Source of the DNA: Pseudomonadota bacterium
GTDB lineage: Bacteria > Pseudomonadota > Alphaproteobacteria > Sphingomonadales > Sphingomonadaceae
Direction of reading: 5' to 3'
Length of the DNA stretch: 64,000 nt
Assembly: GCA_023458055.1 (NCBI GenBank)
Contig: JAEXAW010000044.1
Coordinates: forward strand, 62,001-126,000
In this document: positions 7,386-17,218 of the stretch, piece by piece
Layout: every line of letters begins with the position of its first letter
How positions within the stretch are numbered: the first letter of the stretch is position 1
Made by a program: the position numbers and the translations under genes
The notes under the pieces: model-generated
Seen by the model: only the letters and a program-made list of their open reading frames with translations
Told to the model about the DNA's origin: nothing
Database searches by the model: none

Positions 7386-9569
7386 CTACTCAACCAAAAT
7401 CCCATCATTCGGCGGCGTTCTGGGAGGCGGTGCGGCTTTTGGCGATGTCTTGGGCGCGACCGGAGGCTGGGCCGGAGCGGGCGCGTTGGGGTCCACCCCT
7501 TCATTGCCGCTGCGACCGGTCACATTATCGATCCATTCCTGATTCATTTCGGGGCGGCCGGGACGCGGCGGCTCGGGGCCGTCGGGGTTGACCGCATTGT
7601 CAATTCCGGCCGGATCGGGCGGCAATTCGATCGGCATGCCATTTTCATCGACAAACTGGCCCTGGGATGGCGGTCCGAATTCCGAGCCTGCTTCCTCGTC
7701 TTCCAGTTGCCATTCGGGCAAGGTCACATTGGTTTCAAACTGTTCCACCGGACGTTTAGCCACCGCGACACGCATATAATCGGAAAACGCCTTGGCCGGC
7801 GCGTGACCGCCCTGCAGGTTGCGTACCGCCTTGGCATCGTCGCGACCCATCCACACGCCTGTCGTGATGCCGCTCGAAAAGCCGATAAACCAGCCATCCT
7901 TATTGCTCGAGGTGGTGCCGGTCTTGCCCGCCACCGGGCGCCCGATCTGCGCGGCGCGACCGGTGCCTGTATTAACGGCGGTTTGCATGAGATCGGTAAT
8001 ACCGGCAGCTACCCATGGGTCGATCAACTGCGTCGCACCCTGCGGCGCGTGATTATAAAGAAGTTTGCCGTCAGGGGTCGTCACTTTGATAATGCCATAG
8101 GGCGTAATAGAGGTCCCCTTCGCGCTGATCCCGGCAAAGGCGCGGGTCATGTCGATGAGCCGTACATCGGACGTGCCCAATACCATTGAGGGATGGGTGT
8201 TGATCGGCGTGGTGATGCCAAACCGCTTAGCCATATTGGCGATGCTGGAATAGCCGACCTCGTCGCCGATCTGGGCAGCAACGGTGTTGAGGCTGTAGGC
8301 AAAAGCCGTGCGCAGCGACACTTCGCCCGAAAAGCGTCCGCTGGAATTGCGGGGGCTCCAGCCGTTGATCGTGACCGGCTTGTCATTGACCATGTCGTTG
8401 ACCTTATAGCCCGCCTCGAGCGCGGTCATATAGACGAACACCTTCCACGCCGAACCAGGCTGACGCACAGCTTGAGTGGCGCGGTTATAGTTGGAGGTGA
8501 CATAATCGGTGCCGCCGACCATCGCGAGAACAGCGCCATCACGGTCAAGGCTGACCAGCGCCCCTTGCACCCCGCTCGGCACATTGGCCTTGATTGATGC
8601 AGTGGCCGAACGCTGCATATTGGGGTCAAGCGTGGTCCAGACGTCAAGGGGTTCGCTGGTTTCGTCGATCAGCACGTCAAGTTGGGGGAGCGCCCAATCG
8701 GTAAAATAGCGCGCACTGGTCTGCATCGGTTCGGGCGCGAGCTTGACCGCAACCGGGTTGGCGGCAGCGGCTTGTGCAGGCGTAATCGCGCCAGCATCCT
8801 GCATTACCTGCAGCACCACCTTGGCGCGGTCGACTGCGGCTTCCGCGTCGGCGGTTGGTGAATAGCGCGAGGGTGCTTTAACCAAACCCGCGATGATCGC
8901 GGCTTCGGATAACGAAAGCTGGGTTGCGTCATGATTGAAAAAACGCCGCGAAGCCGCATCAATCCCATAGCTGCCGCCGCCGAAATAGACTTTGTTGAGA
9001 TAGAGTTCGAGGATTTGTTGTTTGCTGAACTTCCACTCCATGGCCATGGCGAGGATCGCCTCGCGGATCTTACGCGAGAAAGTATAACTGTTGGAGAGGA
9101 AGATGTTACGTGCAAGCTGCTGGGTGATGGTCGACGCGCCTTCCATGCGCCGCCCGGTGCCGCGATTTTCAAACGCGCGCCAAGCCGATCGGGCCATGCC
9201 TACCGGATCAACGCCGGGGTGGTCATAATAACGCCGGTCTTCGACCGCGACCATCGCGTTGGTCATGATCTTGGGGATTTCGTTGCTTTCCAGCCAGCGG
9301 CCATAAGTCGGCCCGAGCGTCACAAGGATGCTGCCATCGGCGGCGTGGACGCGGATCGTCTGACCGTTGGGCGATTGCTTCAATTCTTCAAAGCTCGGCA
9401 GCGATTGCTTGGCGAGCCAGACCGCAGTGCCGAGCGCAATGCTCCCAATCAGCGCCAGCGCAAGACCCGCCCAGAGCAAGCGCTTGGTCCAGATCCAATA
9501 CCGGTTTTGCGGAACAGCATCGGCATCGGCCGTGCCAGAGATTGAAGGAGAAGATTTACGGCGCGCCAT
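7386..9569 (-). CDS. Class A penicillin-binding protein (PBP1A-type transglycosylase/transpeptidase)
   Basis: The 727-residue protein builds and cross-links peptidoglycan at the outer face of the inner membrane. A short basic N-terminus and one transmembrane helix (about 25-55) precede a GT51 glycosyltransferase domain with the catalytic EDRRYYDHPGVD motif near residue 110 and GASTITQQLARN. The transpeptidase domain shows SAWK (SxxK), SLN (SxN) and KTGTTS. The C-terminus is a long Pro-rich tail. The start at 9569 (MARRKSS) is chosen over an ATG at 9626 because it gives the usual basic head. It is convergent with the YgjP gene. Confidence 0.95.
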   Translation of the reverse strand: MARRKSSPSISGTADADAVPQNRYWIWTKRLLWAGLALALIGSIALGTAVWLAKQSLPSFEELKQSPNGQTIRVHAADGSILVTLGPTYGRWLESNEIPKIMTNAMVAVEDRRYYDHPGVDPVGMARSAWRAFENRGTGRRMEGASTITQQLARNIFLSNSYTFSRKIREAILAMAMEWKFSKQQILELYLNKVYFGGGSYGIDAASRRFFNHDATQLSLSEAAIIAGLVKAPSRYSPTADAEAAVDRAKVVLQVMQDAGAITPAQAAAANPVAVKLAPEPMQTSARYFTDWALPQLDVLIDETSEPLDVWTTLDPNMQRSATASIKANVPSGVQGALVSLDRDGAVLAMVGGTDYVTSNYNRATQAVRQPGSAWKVFVYMTALEAGYKVNDMVNDKPVTINGWSPRNSSGRFSGEVSLRTAFAYSLNTVAAQIGDEVGYSSIANMAKRFGITTPINTHPSMVLGTSDVRLIDMTRAFAGISAKGTSITPYGIIKVTTPDGKLLYNHAPQGATQLIDPWVAAGITDLMQTAVNTGTGRAAQIGRPVAGKTGTTSSNKDGWFIGFSSGITTGVWMGRDDAKAVRNLQGGHAPAKAFSDYMRVAVAKRPVEQFETNVTLPEWQLEDEEAGSEFGPPSQGQFVDENGMPIELPPDPAGIDNAVNPDGPEPPRPGRPEMNQEWIDNVTGRSGNEGVDPNAPAPAQPPVAPKTSPKAAPPPRTPPNDGILVE

Positions 9570-9699
9570 GTCAGGCGGCAGGATTAGAGCGTCCTTGGAT
9601 TCGCGACAAGTTTTATATTGGTGCACAGCATGTGCAAAACGGGTGCAGGCGTGGCGCTACACAGGTCGCCTTTCTACGGCCAGCCATCGGCCCATCAAA

Positions 9700-10104
9700 T
9701 CACTCTGCGGTGGGCTCGAAATCGAGGCTGAGGCTGTTGGTGCAATAGCGCGTCCCGGTCGGTTGCGGGCCATCCGGAAAGATATGCCCCAAATGCCCGT
9801 CGCATTTGGCGCAGCGTATCTCGACCCTGACCATGCCGTGGCTGGTATCGCGGATCTGCGTAATCGCCGCGGGGTCAATTGCATCGTAAAAGCTCGGCCA
9901 GCCTGACCCGCTCTCATATTTTGTCTCGCTCCTGAAGAGCGGCGCGCCGCAACCGCGGCAGTTATAGACACCGGGACGCTTTTCGTCATTATAGACGCCC
10001 GCGAAGGGCCGCTCGGTGCCATGTTCGCGCAGCACATGATATTCTTCCGGAGTGAGCCGGTCGCGCCATTCGGCTTCGGTGAGAGTTTTGAGATCTTCGC
10101 TCAT
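9700..10104 (-). CDS. msrB: Peptide-methionine (R)-S-oxide reductase
   Basis: MsrB reduces methionine-R-sulfoxide in oxidised proteins. All family landmarks are present in 134 residues: two zinc CxxC pairs (CRGCGAPL and CAKCDGHLGH), the SGWPSF segment and the catalytic Cys of RYCTNSLSL near the C-terminus. It overlaps the upstream gltX stop by four bases (ATGA), so the two are translationally coupled. Confidence 0.96.
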   Translation of the reverse strand: MSEDLKTLTEAEWRDRLTPEEYHVLREHGTERPFAGVYNDEKRPGVYNCRGCGAPLFRSETKYESGSGWPSFYDAIDPAAITQIRDTSHGMVRVEIRCAKCDGHLGHIFPDGPQPTGTRYCTNSLSLDFEPTAE

Positions 10105-11435
10105 GAGGTGGCCTCCAGCCTTTTGATCGTCTCGTCCTTTCCGATCAGGGGCAAGAGCGCCGCCATGTCGGGGCCATGCTCCTTGCCGGTCAAGGCGAGG
10201 CGTAACGGTAAGAATAACGCTTTACCCTTGCGCCCCGTTCCCTCCTTCAAGGCATTGGTGAGGGCGTGCCACGGGTCCGTTGCCCAATCGATAGAGGCCG
10301 CAGCCTTGGCCGCTTCGGCGAGAAAGGCTTTGTCCTCGGACTCGAAGGGGGCAACCGTGATGGGGCCTTTAACCACCGCCCACCAGTCCGCCACATCATC
10401 AATTTTGGTGATATTGGGCGCGATCGCATCCCACGCCGCCGCATCCATATCGGAGGGCAGCCGATCCTTTACCGCCTCATAACCAGTGTGGTGCAGGATT
10501 TTCTGGTTCAAGGTGGCGAGTTCGGCATCATCAAACCGGGCAGGCGCGCGGCCAAATCGCGCAAAATCAAAGCTGTCAATCAGCGGGGCCATATCGGTCG
10601 CAGGGACAACAGGATCGCTGGTTCCGATGCGGGCGAGGAGCGCTTTCAAGGCAATCGCTTCAATCCCTTCCTCGCGCATGGACGACACGCCGAGCGAGCC
10701 CAGCCGCTTGGACAGCTTGCCCTCGCTCCCGGTGAGCAATGCTTCATGGGCAAAGCGCGGCGGCTCTGCGCCGAGTGCGGTAAACATCTGTATTTGGGTC
10801 GCGGTGTTAGACACATGGTCTTCGCCGCGCACCACATGGGTGATGCCCATGTCGATATCGTCGATCACCGAAGGCAACATATAAAGCCAGCTCCCGTCGG
10901 CGCGGCGGATCACCGGGTCGGACATGGTCTTGGGATCAAAATGGGCGCTCCCGCGCACCATATCGTCCCAGACAATCGGCTGGTCATGGTCAAGTTTAAA
11001 GCGCCAGTGCGGTTTGACGCCCGCCGCTTCCTTTTCGGCGCGCTCGGCATCGCTGAGGGTAAGGGCGGTGCGTTCATAGACGGGAGGTAGGCCGCGTCCC
11101 AGCAGCACCTTGCGACGCAATTCCAACTCTTCGGCCGTCTCATAACAGGGGTAGACCCGCCCCGCCGCCTTCAACGCCTCGAAACGGCGTTCATAAAGGT
11201 CAAAACGCCGGGATTGACGCTCTTCGCCATCGGGTTGCAGTCCCAACCAAGCAAGATCGGCGCGGATCCCTTCGACATAATCCTCCTTGGAGCGCTCCAG
11301 ATCGGTATCATCGATCCGCAGCAAGAATTTGCCGCCATGCTTTTGCGCAAACATCCAATTGTGGAGCGCGGTGCGGATATTGCCGACATGGAGTGTGCCG
11401 GTGGGTGACGGAGCGAAACGGGTGATAATGGTCAT
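10101..11435 (-). CDS. gltX: Glutamate--tRNA ligase
   Basis: This 444-residue class I aminoacyl-tRNA synthetase attaches glutamate to tRNA. The HIGH-type signature is in SPTGTLHVGNIRTA near residue 10, and the KMSKS-type loop appears as GKLSKRLGS near 240. At 444 residues it is shorter than many GltX proteins. Alphaproteobacteria often carry two GltX paralogues, and the second copy can be specialised for tRNA-Gln, so which one this is cannot be settled here. It lies upstream of msrB in the same transcript. Confidence 0.95.
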   Translation of the reverse strand: MTIITRFAPSPTGTLHVGNIRTALHNWMFAQKHGGKFLLRIDDTDLERSKEDYVEGIRADLAWLGLQPDGEERQSRRFDLYERRFEALKAAGRVYPCYETAEELELRRKVLLGRGLPPVYERTALTLSDAERAEKEAAGVKPHWRFKLDHDQPIVWDDMVRGSAHFDPKTMSDPVIRRADGSWLYMLPSVIDDIDMGITHVVRGEDHVSNTATQIQMFTALGAEPPRFAHEALLTGSEGKLSKRLGSLGVSSMREEGIEAIALKALLARIGTSDPVVPATDMAPLIDSFDFARFGRAPARFDDAELATLNQKILHHTGYEAVKDRLPSDMDAAAWDAIAPNITKIDDVADWWAVVKGPITVAPFESEDKAFLAEAAKAAASIDWATDPWHALTNALKEGTGRKGKALFLPLRLALTGKEHGPDMAALLPLIGKDETIKRLEATS

Positions 11436-11479
11436 GCGGGTTCCTATAGCGCAGATCGCCAGACAGGAAAGTCATGCCA

Positions 11480-12919
11480 TCAAAAAACCGGTCCGATGAT
11501 CGAAAGCGCATTTTGCCATACGCGTCGATAAAGTGGCCAGCGGGCTATCGCGGCGGCCTCCACCGGAACGCTGGAGTCGAGATAGGTTTGCTGCCGGGCG
11601 CGGATAATGGCGGTCAGTGCGGGGTCGTAAACGACAACATTATTTTCGAAATTCAATTCAAGGCTGCGCCGGTCGAGATTGGCTGAGCCGAAAAGAGCGA
11701 GTTCTCCATCAACCGTCATCGTCTTGGCATGGAGGAGACCGTCCCGAAATTCGTGAATGTGGACGCCAGCTTCGATAAGGCCGGGATAATCGCTCAGGCT
11801 AATCGCGCGCACGATAGTCGAATCATTGCGTTGGGGTAAGATGAGATCAACCCTGACGCCGCGTCGGGCGGCGGTCGAAAGTGCCGCCAGAATGGCACCA
11901 TCGGGCACAAAATAGGGCGTGGTGATGCATAAGGTACGCGTCGCGGCATAGATGATCGAAACGAACAGATTGGCCATGATCTCGTGCGTGTCGAATGGAC
12001 CGCAGCCCATGCCTTGCACGCAGACGCCGTTTATGGTGTCCGACGGAGGTGGCAACACCAGCATAGCGCTTAAATCTTCCCCGCTTGAAGTTTCCCAGCC
12101 GGAAAGAAACAAAGCCTGCATTTCAAGTGCAATCGGTCCTTCGAACCGGACTAATATATCCACCCATGGCGCAAAGCGCGGCTTCACCTCGAATGCGGCA
12201 TCGGCGCAATTCTGGCTCCCGACGAAGGTAATGCGATTATCAATGACCATGATCTTCCTGTGGTCGCGCAGGTCAATCCGGCCTGCTCCGAGTCCCCAAG
12301 CAATCATGCTTTCATGGAGTGTGCGCACAAGATGCACGCCCGCGTCGCGCAAATCCTGCCAATGCGCTGAATCAATAAACGCGCGCGATCCGATCGCGTC
12401 GGCCATCACCCGACACATGATCCCGCGCCTCGCCGCGCGCATCACCGCATCCTTGATGAGCAATCCGTTGCGGTCGGCGAGCCAAATGTAAAAGCCGAGA
12501 TGGACGCTCTCTTGCGCCGCCTCAATGTCAGCGGCGAGCGTCGCCATCGCCACGTCGGCATCGGCCATCAACTCCGCATGATTGCCTGACACTGGCGGGA
12601 GGCCACAGCTGCGGTGAAGCAAAGTTGCAATCGAGCGGGCTGGTTCGCTGGTCGGCAGGCAAACAACGCCCGCCGTCGTTAGGGCTTCATCCGCTGTTTG
12701 GGTCGCCCGCGCCAGCGCTGCTTCACCAGCGAGACGCTTCTTTTTCGGCATATAGCGTTCGCCGAACATCAGATAGGCGACCACGCCTCCCACCGGGAAC
12801 AGCAACAACGCCAACACCCAGGTCGAACGGGACGCAGGCGCCCTCGATGGACCGCTCAACACGCGCACGACAAAGCCCAAGTGAATAAGGAGGATGCCAA
12901 TCGAAAGCGCGACGGCCAC
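11480..12919 (-). CDS. cls: Cardiolipin synthase (phospholipase D superfamily)
   Basis: The 479-residue protein has two N-terminal membrane helices (about 1-60, with a PLD-nuclease-N-like FPVGGVVAYLMFG) and two HKD motifs: DHRKIMVIDNRITFVGSQN near residue 220 and HAKTMTVDGELALFGSANLD near 400. This layout is typical of bacterial cardiolipin synthases, which join two phosphatidylglycerols at the inner membrane. It follows nadE by 11 bases on the same strand, probably cotranscribed, though the functions are unrelated. Confidence 0.93.
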   Translation of the reverse strand: MAVALSIGILLIHLGFVVRVLSGPSRAPASRSTWVLALLLFPVGGVVAYLMFGERYMPKKKRLAGEAALARATQTADEALTTAGVVCLPTSEPARSIATLLHRSCGLPPVSGNHAELMADADVAMATLAADIEAAQESVHLGFYIWLADRNGLLIKDAVMRAARRGIMCRVMADAIGSRAFIDSAHWQDLRDAGVHLVRTLHESMIAWGLGAGRIDLRDHRKIMVIDNRITFVGSQNCADAAFEVKPRFAPWVDILVRFEGPIALEMQALFLSGWETSSGEDLSAMLVLPPPSDTINGVCVQGMGCGPFDTHEIMANLFVSIIYAATRTLCITTPYFVPDGAILAALSTAARRGVRVDLILPQRNDSTIVRAISLSDYPGLIEAGVHIHEFRDGLLHAKTMTVDGELALFGSANLDRRSLELNFENNVVVYDPALTAIIRARQQTYLDSSVPVEAAAIARWPLYRRVWQNALSIIGPVF

Positions 12920-12930
12920 CGGCTTGCGCC

Positions 12931-14610
12931 TTATCCGGTACGAAACGCGTTGGTGATGGGATAGCGGCGGTCGCGACCGAAGTTGCGTTTGCCCAGTTTG
13001 ACGCCCGGGGGGGCCTGGCGGCGCTTATATTCGGCGATGTTGAGCAGCTTTTCGATGCGTGCCACGGTGTCGCGCTCAAATCCTGCCTTGCCCTTATTGT
13101 CCGCAACAATCGCATCGACCGACATATCCTGTTCGACGAGGCCGAGCAGAATGGGATCGAGCACGTCATAAGGCGGCAGGCTGTCCGAATCCTTCTGGTC
13201 GGGGCGCAATTCCGCGCTGGGCGGCTTGGTGATAATCGATTCGGGCATCACCGGACCATCGACGCCAAGTCCGAGACGCGGCTTATGGGCATTGCGCCAT
13301 TTGGAAACCGCAAAAACGGTAGTTTTATAGGCATCCTTCAACGGATTATAACCACCCGCCATATCGCCATAAATGGTGGCATAGCCAACCGACATCTCGC
13401 TCTTGTTGCCGGTAGTAAGGAGCATGTGTCCGAATTTGTTGGAGAGCGCCATCAAGGTGACGCCGCGAATGCGCGACTGGATATTTTCTTCCGTTATATC
13501 CACCTCAACATCGGAAAAGCTGCCAGCCAGCATCTGATCGAAGGCTTCGACCGCCGGGATGATCGGGATAACCTCGTGGCGGCATCCGATCATCTCTGCA
13601 CAGGCCGCGGCATCATCGAGGCTCGCCTGACTGGTGAAGCGTGACGGCAACATCACGCACCAAACCCGGTCCGGCCCCAGCGCATCGGCGGCAATTGCAG
13701 CGCAAATCGCACTGTCGATGCCGCCGGAAAGGCCGAGCACCACGCCCGGAAAGCGGTTGGTATCGACATAATCGCGAAGGCCAATCATCATCGCATGATA
13801 GGTGTCCGCAGGATGGGGTTCGAGTTTGGCGATCTCGCCTTGTTCGCACACCCACCCCTTATCCATACGGTTCCAACGCGTGATGCGCACCGCTTCTTCC
13901 CAGTCAGGTAATTGGTGGGCCAGCGCACCATCAGCGTTGAGCACGAACGAGCAGCCGTCAAATACCAATTCATCCTGCCCGCCCACGCGATTGAGGAAAA
14001 TGAGCGGGAGACCGGTTTCCTTGACCCGCACCACCGCAACGCCTTCGTGGCGCAGATCATCCTTGTCGATTTCATAAGGGCTGCCATGCGGCGCGATGAG
14101 GATTTCCGCGCCCTGCCTGGAAAGATGACCGCACACGGTCGGGAACCAGATGTCCTCGCAGATAGGAACGCCAAGCTTGACGCCCTTGAACAGGAGCGGT
14201 TCGGGCAGCGGCCCTGCCGAGAAATTCCGCTTTTCGTCAAACACGCCATAATTGGGAAGCTCATGCTTGAGCGTCAGCCCCGCGACCTTGCCGTCAGCCA
14301 GTAGCATCTCGGCATTATAGAGCCGGCCTTCTTCGCTCCGATATACCGTGCCGACCAGCATGGCCGCGCCGCCATCCGCTGTCGCCTCGGCCATCCGTGC
14401 AAGCTCCACTGCGGCGCGTTCGGCAAGCGCAGGCTTCTGGTACAAATCCTCCGCCGGATAGCCGATGAGCTGCATTTCGGGAAAGACGATGAGGTCAACG
14501 CCCTCGCTCTTCAGCGCTTCGCGATGTGCAAGCATCCTGTCGGCATTGCCGGCAAGATCGCCGACACGCTGATTGGATTGGACGAGGGCGATAGTGAGGC
14601 GGTCTGTCAT
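12931..14610 (-). CDS. nadE: Glutamine-dependent NAD+ synthetase
   Basis: The 559-residue enzyme makes NAD from nicotinate adenine dinucleotide. The N-terminal nitrilase-type glutaminase domain shows its triad as Glu in VFPEMQL, Lys in LKHELPNYG and Cys in GVPICEDIWF. The C-terminal synthetase has the PP-loop LGLSGGIDSAICAAI near residue 300 and GNKSEMSVGYATIYGDMAGG. Length and order match two-domain NadE proteins. The start at 14610 is followed by the usual TIALVQSNQRVGDLAGN. Confidence 0.97.
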   Translation of the reverse strand: MTDRLTIALVQSNQRVGDLAGNADRMLAHREALKSEGVDLIVFPEMQLIGYPAEDLYQKPALAERAAVELARMAEATADGGAAMLVGTVYRSEEGRLYNAEMLLADGKVAGLTLKHELPNYGVFDEKRNFSAGPLPEPLLFKGVKLGVPICEDIWFPTVCGHLSRQGAEILIAPHGSPYEIDKDDLRHEGVAVVRVKETGLPLIFLNRVGGQDELVFDGCSFVLNADGALAHQLPDWEEAVRITRWNRMDKGWVCEQGEIAKLEPHPADTYHAMMIGLRDYVDTNRFPGVVLGLSGGIDSAICAAIAADALGPDRVWCVMLPSRFTSQASLDDAAACAEMIGCRHEVIPIIPAVEAFDQMLAGSFSDVEVDITEENIQSRIRGVTLMALSNKFGHMLLTTGNKSEMSVGYATIYGDMAGGYNPLKDAYKTTVFAVSKWRNAHKPRLGLGVDGPVMPESIITKPPSAELRPDQKDSDSLPPYDVLDPILLGLVEQDMSVDAIVADNKGKAGFERDTVARIEKLLNIAEYKRRQAPPGVKLGKRNFGRDRRYPITNAFRTG

Positions 14611-14641
14611 GCGTCTCTGTTTAGGACGCGCGACGCTGAAT

Positions 14642-15136
14642 TCAACCGAAGATCAGCGTGCCCATGATCCGTCCTGGCATCATCGCGAACAGTCCGGCGA
14701 CGCAGAGGCTGATATAGGCCGTGCGCATTGAGCTTAAATGCGCGTCAATCCGGCCATGGCGGGCGTGCCACATGGCAAAGGGGATGGAAACAAGGGTAAC
14801 CGCAGACAACCAGTGAATGAAGCTGATCCCGCCGGTGAGCGTGCGAATCCAGAAACTGTCAATGGCCGTCACGAGCATCAGTGCCGCCCAGATACGGCCA
14901 GTAAGACGATGGACGGATGTGCCCTTGGGGCGCCACAACACCCACGCACCGAGCAAAAGCGCCGGGATCACTGTCGTCAGATGGACGATGATGGCTAGCT
15001 GCGGTGTCTTATAGTCGCTCTGATTTCCGGTCAGCAGTTGGAGCAAGCCCACCATGGCGGCGGCGAGCCCAAAATTGATGGCGTGGTCTTTGATGCGCGA
15101 ACGTTTGATGGGCGTGTTAACGCTGGCAGCGTTCAT
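14642..15136 (-). CDS. DUF2306 integral membrane protein
   Basis: The 164-residue product has four hydrophobic segments and the DUF2306 pattern, with conserved His in IVHLTTVIPALLLGAWVLW, SVHRLTGRIWA and FIHWLSAVTL. The family has no established function; intramembrane His residues suggest haem or metal binding, which is inference. The ATG at 15136 is chosen because GAGGA sits about 8 bases upstream. It is transcribed divergently from a membrane-bound LytTR regulator with about 158 bases between the starts, so the two are probably functionally linked. Confidence 0.8.
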   Translation of the reverse strand: MNAASVNTPIKRSRIKDHAINFGLAAAMVGLLQLLTGNQSDYKTPQLAIIVHLTTVIPALLLGAWVLWRPKGTSVHRLTGRIWAALMLVTAIDSFWIRTLTGGISFIHWLSAVTLVSIPFAMWHARHGRIDAHLSSMRTAYISLCVAGLFAMMPGRIMGTLIFG

Positions 15137-15250
15137 AGTTGATGTCCTCATTGGCAAATGTTTGTGCTGGCCTTCGACCTTGCGCTGTGCGATTCTGTCT
15201 GCAAGCGGCCTTGCGTGAAGCGGACCTATTTGTTCGTGAACAGCGCCCAT

Positions 15251-15277
15251 TGCCCGTTGACGATGCGCGAACGGGCA
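15251..15277. promoter_or_regulatory. Inverted repeat in the DUF2306/LytTR divergent promoter
   Basis: TGCCCGTT (15251-15258) and AACGGGCA (15270-15277) are a perfect 8-base inverted repeat around 11 bases, ending 17 bases before the LytTR start. It may be an operator or an mRNA hairpin over the ribosome-binding region. LytTR proteins normally bind direct repeats, so this is not an obvious self-binding site. Confidence 0.4.
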
Positions 15278-15294
15278 CACATAAAGCCGCGAAT

Positions 15295-16092
15295 ATGCTC
15301 AGAAAAACCGTCGTCGAGATTGTCATCCTGACCGCCATCGGCGCGGTGCTCGCCTTTATCGGACCGTTTGGCAGCTTCGCGCTGCCCCTGACGACACGGT
15401 TGCTTTATTGGATAGCGTTATTGTTGATCGGCTTTCCGTTGTTTCGTGCGAGCGGAACCCTAGCCCGTTGGCTGGCGCAAACCAGTCACGTCCCCGAAGC
15501 CTTGGCCACGTTGGTCACAATAGCGCTCGCGGCGGTACCGATGACTTTTATCGTCGCTTTGTTCTTTTATTGGAATTTCGTTTTGCCAGCGCGGGTCGAC
15601 TGGACAGAAGTGGGCGAGATATTCCTCCAAGTGTGGATCATCGCCGCACTGGTCGTTGGCAGTGTCCGGCTGATTTTCGCCGCGCCCCAAGACGCCCAAG
15701 ACCTGCCGCTTGGTGCCGAGGGGAGCAGCCCTAGCCTGCAAAGTGGCACCCCAACAAAGTATGTTGCTCCTCCCCCACCTCCTTCATTCCACCGCCTTGA
15801 TCTCCCGCCGGGCTTTGGACCTGTGCTCGCGTTGCAGAGCGAGGACCACTATGTCCGTGTCCACGGAGAACGGCGCAGCCACTTGATACTTATCCGCCTG
15901 CGTGATGCGATCACGCTGATGCCTGTGGATGCTGGCCTACAGGTGCACCGCAGTTGGTGGGTGGCGAAGGATGCCGTTGTCCAAAGCCGACGTGAAGGTC
16001 GCAGTGCCCTGTTGTTTTTGGCTGACGGCACCGCAATCCCGGTGTCGCGCGATAATATCGCGACGGCAAGGGCAGCAGGCTTGCTCACTTGA
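15295..16092 (+). CDS. Membrane-anchored LytTR-type DNA-binding regulator
   Basis: The protein is about 265 residues. Residues 1-130 form four membrane segments; a Pro-rich linker (APPPPPSFH) leads to a C-terminal LytTR DNA-binding domain with the typical VLALQSEDHYVRVH start, the LRDAI strand, VHRSWWVAK and PVSRDN. There is no receiver domain, so it is not a classical response regulator; the signal probably comes through the membrane part. The start at 15295 is preferred because earlier in-frame ATGs (15139) would run into the divergent promoter. The DUF2306 neighbour is a candidate partner. Confidence 0.85.
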   Translation: MLRKTVVEIVILTAIGAVLAFIGPFGSFALPLTTRLLYWIALLLIGFPLFRASGTLARWLAQTSHVPEALATLVTIALAAVPMTFIVALFFYWNFVLPARVDWTEVGEIFLQVWIIAALVVGSVRLIFAAPQDAQDLPLGAEGSSPSLQSGTPTKYVAPPPPPSFHRLDLPPGFGPVLALQSEDHYVRVHGERRSHLILIRLRDAITLMPVDAGLQVHRSWWVAKDAVVQSRREGRSALLFLADGTAIPVSRDNIATARAAGLLT

Positions 16093-16199
16093 TTGTTGCC
16101 GATCTGTTGGAAGTCCATCTTGGGCTTTCCCTCTCATCGAATGCTGGCTAAAGGGGCGCGCATAGCGCCAGCAGTACCAGCCCATGGGGAGCCTTCCAG

Positions 16200-17135
16200 A
16201 TGAAATTGATGACCGGCAACAGCAATCTTCCGCTCGCCAAGGCCGTTGCCGAATATCTTGATATTCGCCTCACCGATGCGAGCGTCCGCCGCTTTGCTGA
16301 CGAGGAAGTGTTCGTCGAAATCCATGAAAATGTCCGCGGCGAAGATGTGTTCGTGCTGCAATCAACCAGCTATCCGGCGAACGACAATCTGATGGAATTG
16401 CTGATCATGATTGATGCGCTGCGCCGCGCTTCGGCCAAGCGCATCACGGCAGTTCTTCCTTATTTCGGATATGCGCGCCAGGATCGCAAGCCGGGGCCGC
16501 GTACGCCGATTTCGGCCAAGCTGGTGGCAAACCTCATTACCGAAGCCGGGGCAGACCGCGTGCTCGCGCTTGATCTCCATGCCGGGCAAATTCAGGGCTT
16601 CTTTGATATTCCGACCGATAATCTGTTTGCAGCGCCCGTAATGGCGGCCGACATTCTTGCGCGCTTCGGTGGCCGCGACCTGATGGTCGTTTCGCCTGAC
16701 GTTGGTGGCGTGGTTCGCGCCCGTGCGCTTGCCAAGCGGCTTGACAATGCTCAACTCGCTATCGTCGACAAGCGCCGCGAACGGGCAGGCGAATCCGAGG
16801 TCATGAACATCATCGGTGATGTGACCGGACGTTTTTGCATCCTTATCGACGATATCGTCGATTCCGCCGGAACGCTCTGTAATGCTGCTGCAGCGCTGAA
16901 GGCGGGCGGGGCGGAAGAGGTGGTTGCTTATTGTACCCATGGCGTCCTGTCCGGCGGGGCCGTGGCGCGCGTTGATGGGTCGCAGTTGAAAGAACTGGTG
17001 ATCACCGATTCGATCCTCGGCACCGGGGCTGAGCAGGCATCGGAGAAAATTCGCCACCTCGGCATCGCGCCGCTGATAGGTGAAGCGATCAAGCGTATCG
17101 CGGACGAAAGTTCGGTTTCGAGCCTGTTCGACTGA
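16200..17135 (+). CDS. prs: Ribose-phosphate pyrophosphokinase (PRPP synthetase)
   Basis: The 311-residue enzyme transfers pyrophosphate from ATP to ribose 5-phosphate, making PRPP for nucleotides, His, Trp and NAD. Signatures are the ALDLHAGQIQGFFDIP motif near residue 125, the flexible-loop RRER and the PRPP-binding CILIDDIVDSAGTL near 220. Length is standard. The usual KLMTGNSNLPLA N-terminus supports the start. Confidence 0.97.
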   Translation: MKLMTGNSNLPLAKAVAEYLDIRLTDASVRRFADEEVFVEIHENVRGEDVFVLQSTSYPANDNLMELLIMIDALRRASAKRITAVLPYFGYARQDRKPGPRTPISAKLVANLITEAGADRVLALDLHAGQIQGFFDIPTDNLFAAPVMAADILARFGGRDLMVVSPDVGGVVRARALAKRLDNAQLAIVDKRRERAGESEVMNIIGDVTGRFCILIDDIVDSAGTLCNAAAALKAGGAEEVVAYCTHGVLSGGAVARVDGSQLKELVITDSILGTGAEQASEKIRHLGIAPLIGEAIKRIADESSVSSLFD

Positions 17136-17218
17136 TCAGATCACCCTTATTCTTCTAACAAGGTTTCGCGCTCCATCGCTTGCGGGCGGCGCGTCAAATA
17201 GGTAAAAGCATTTTCTCT

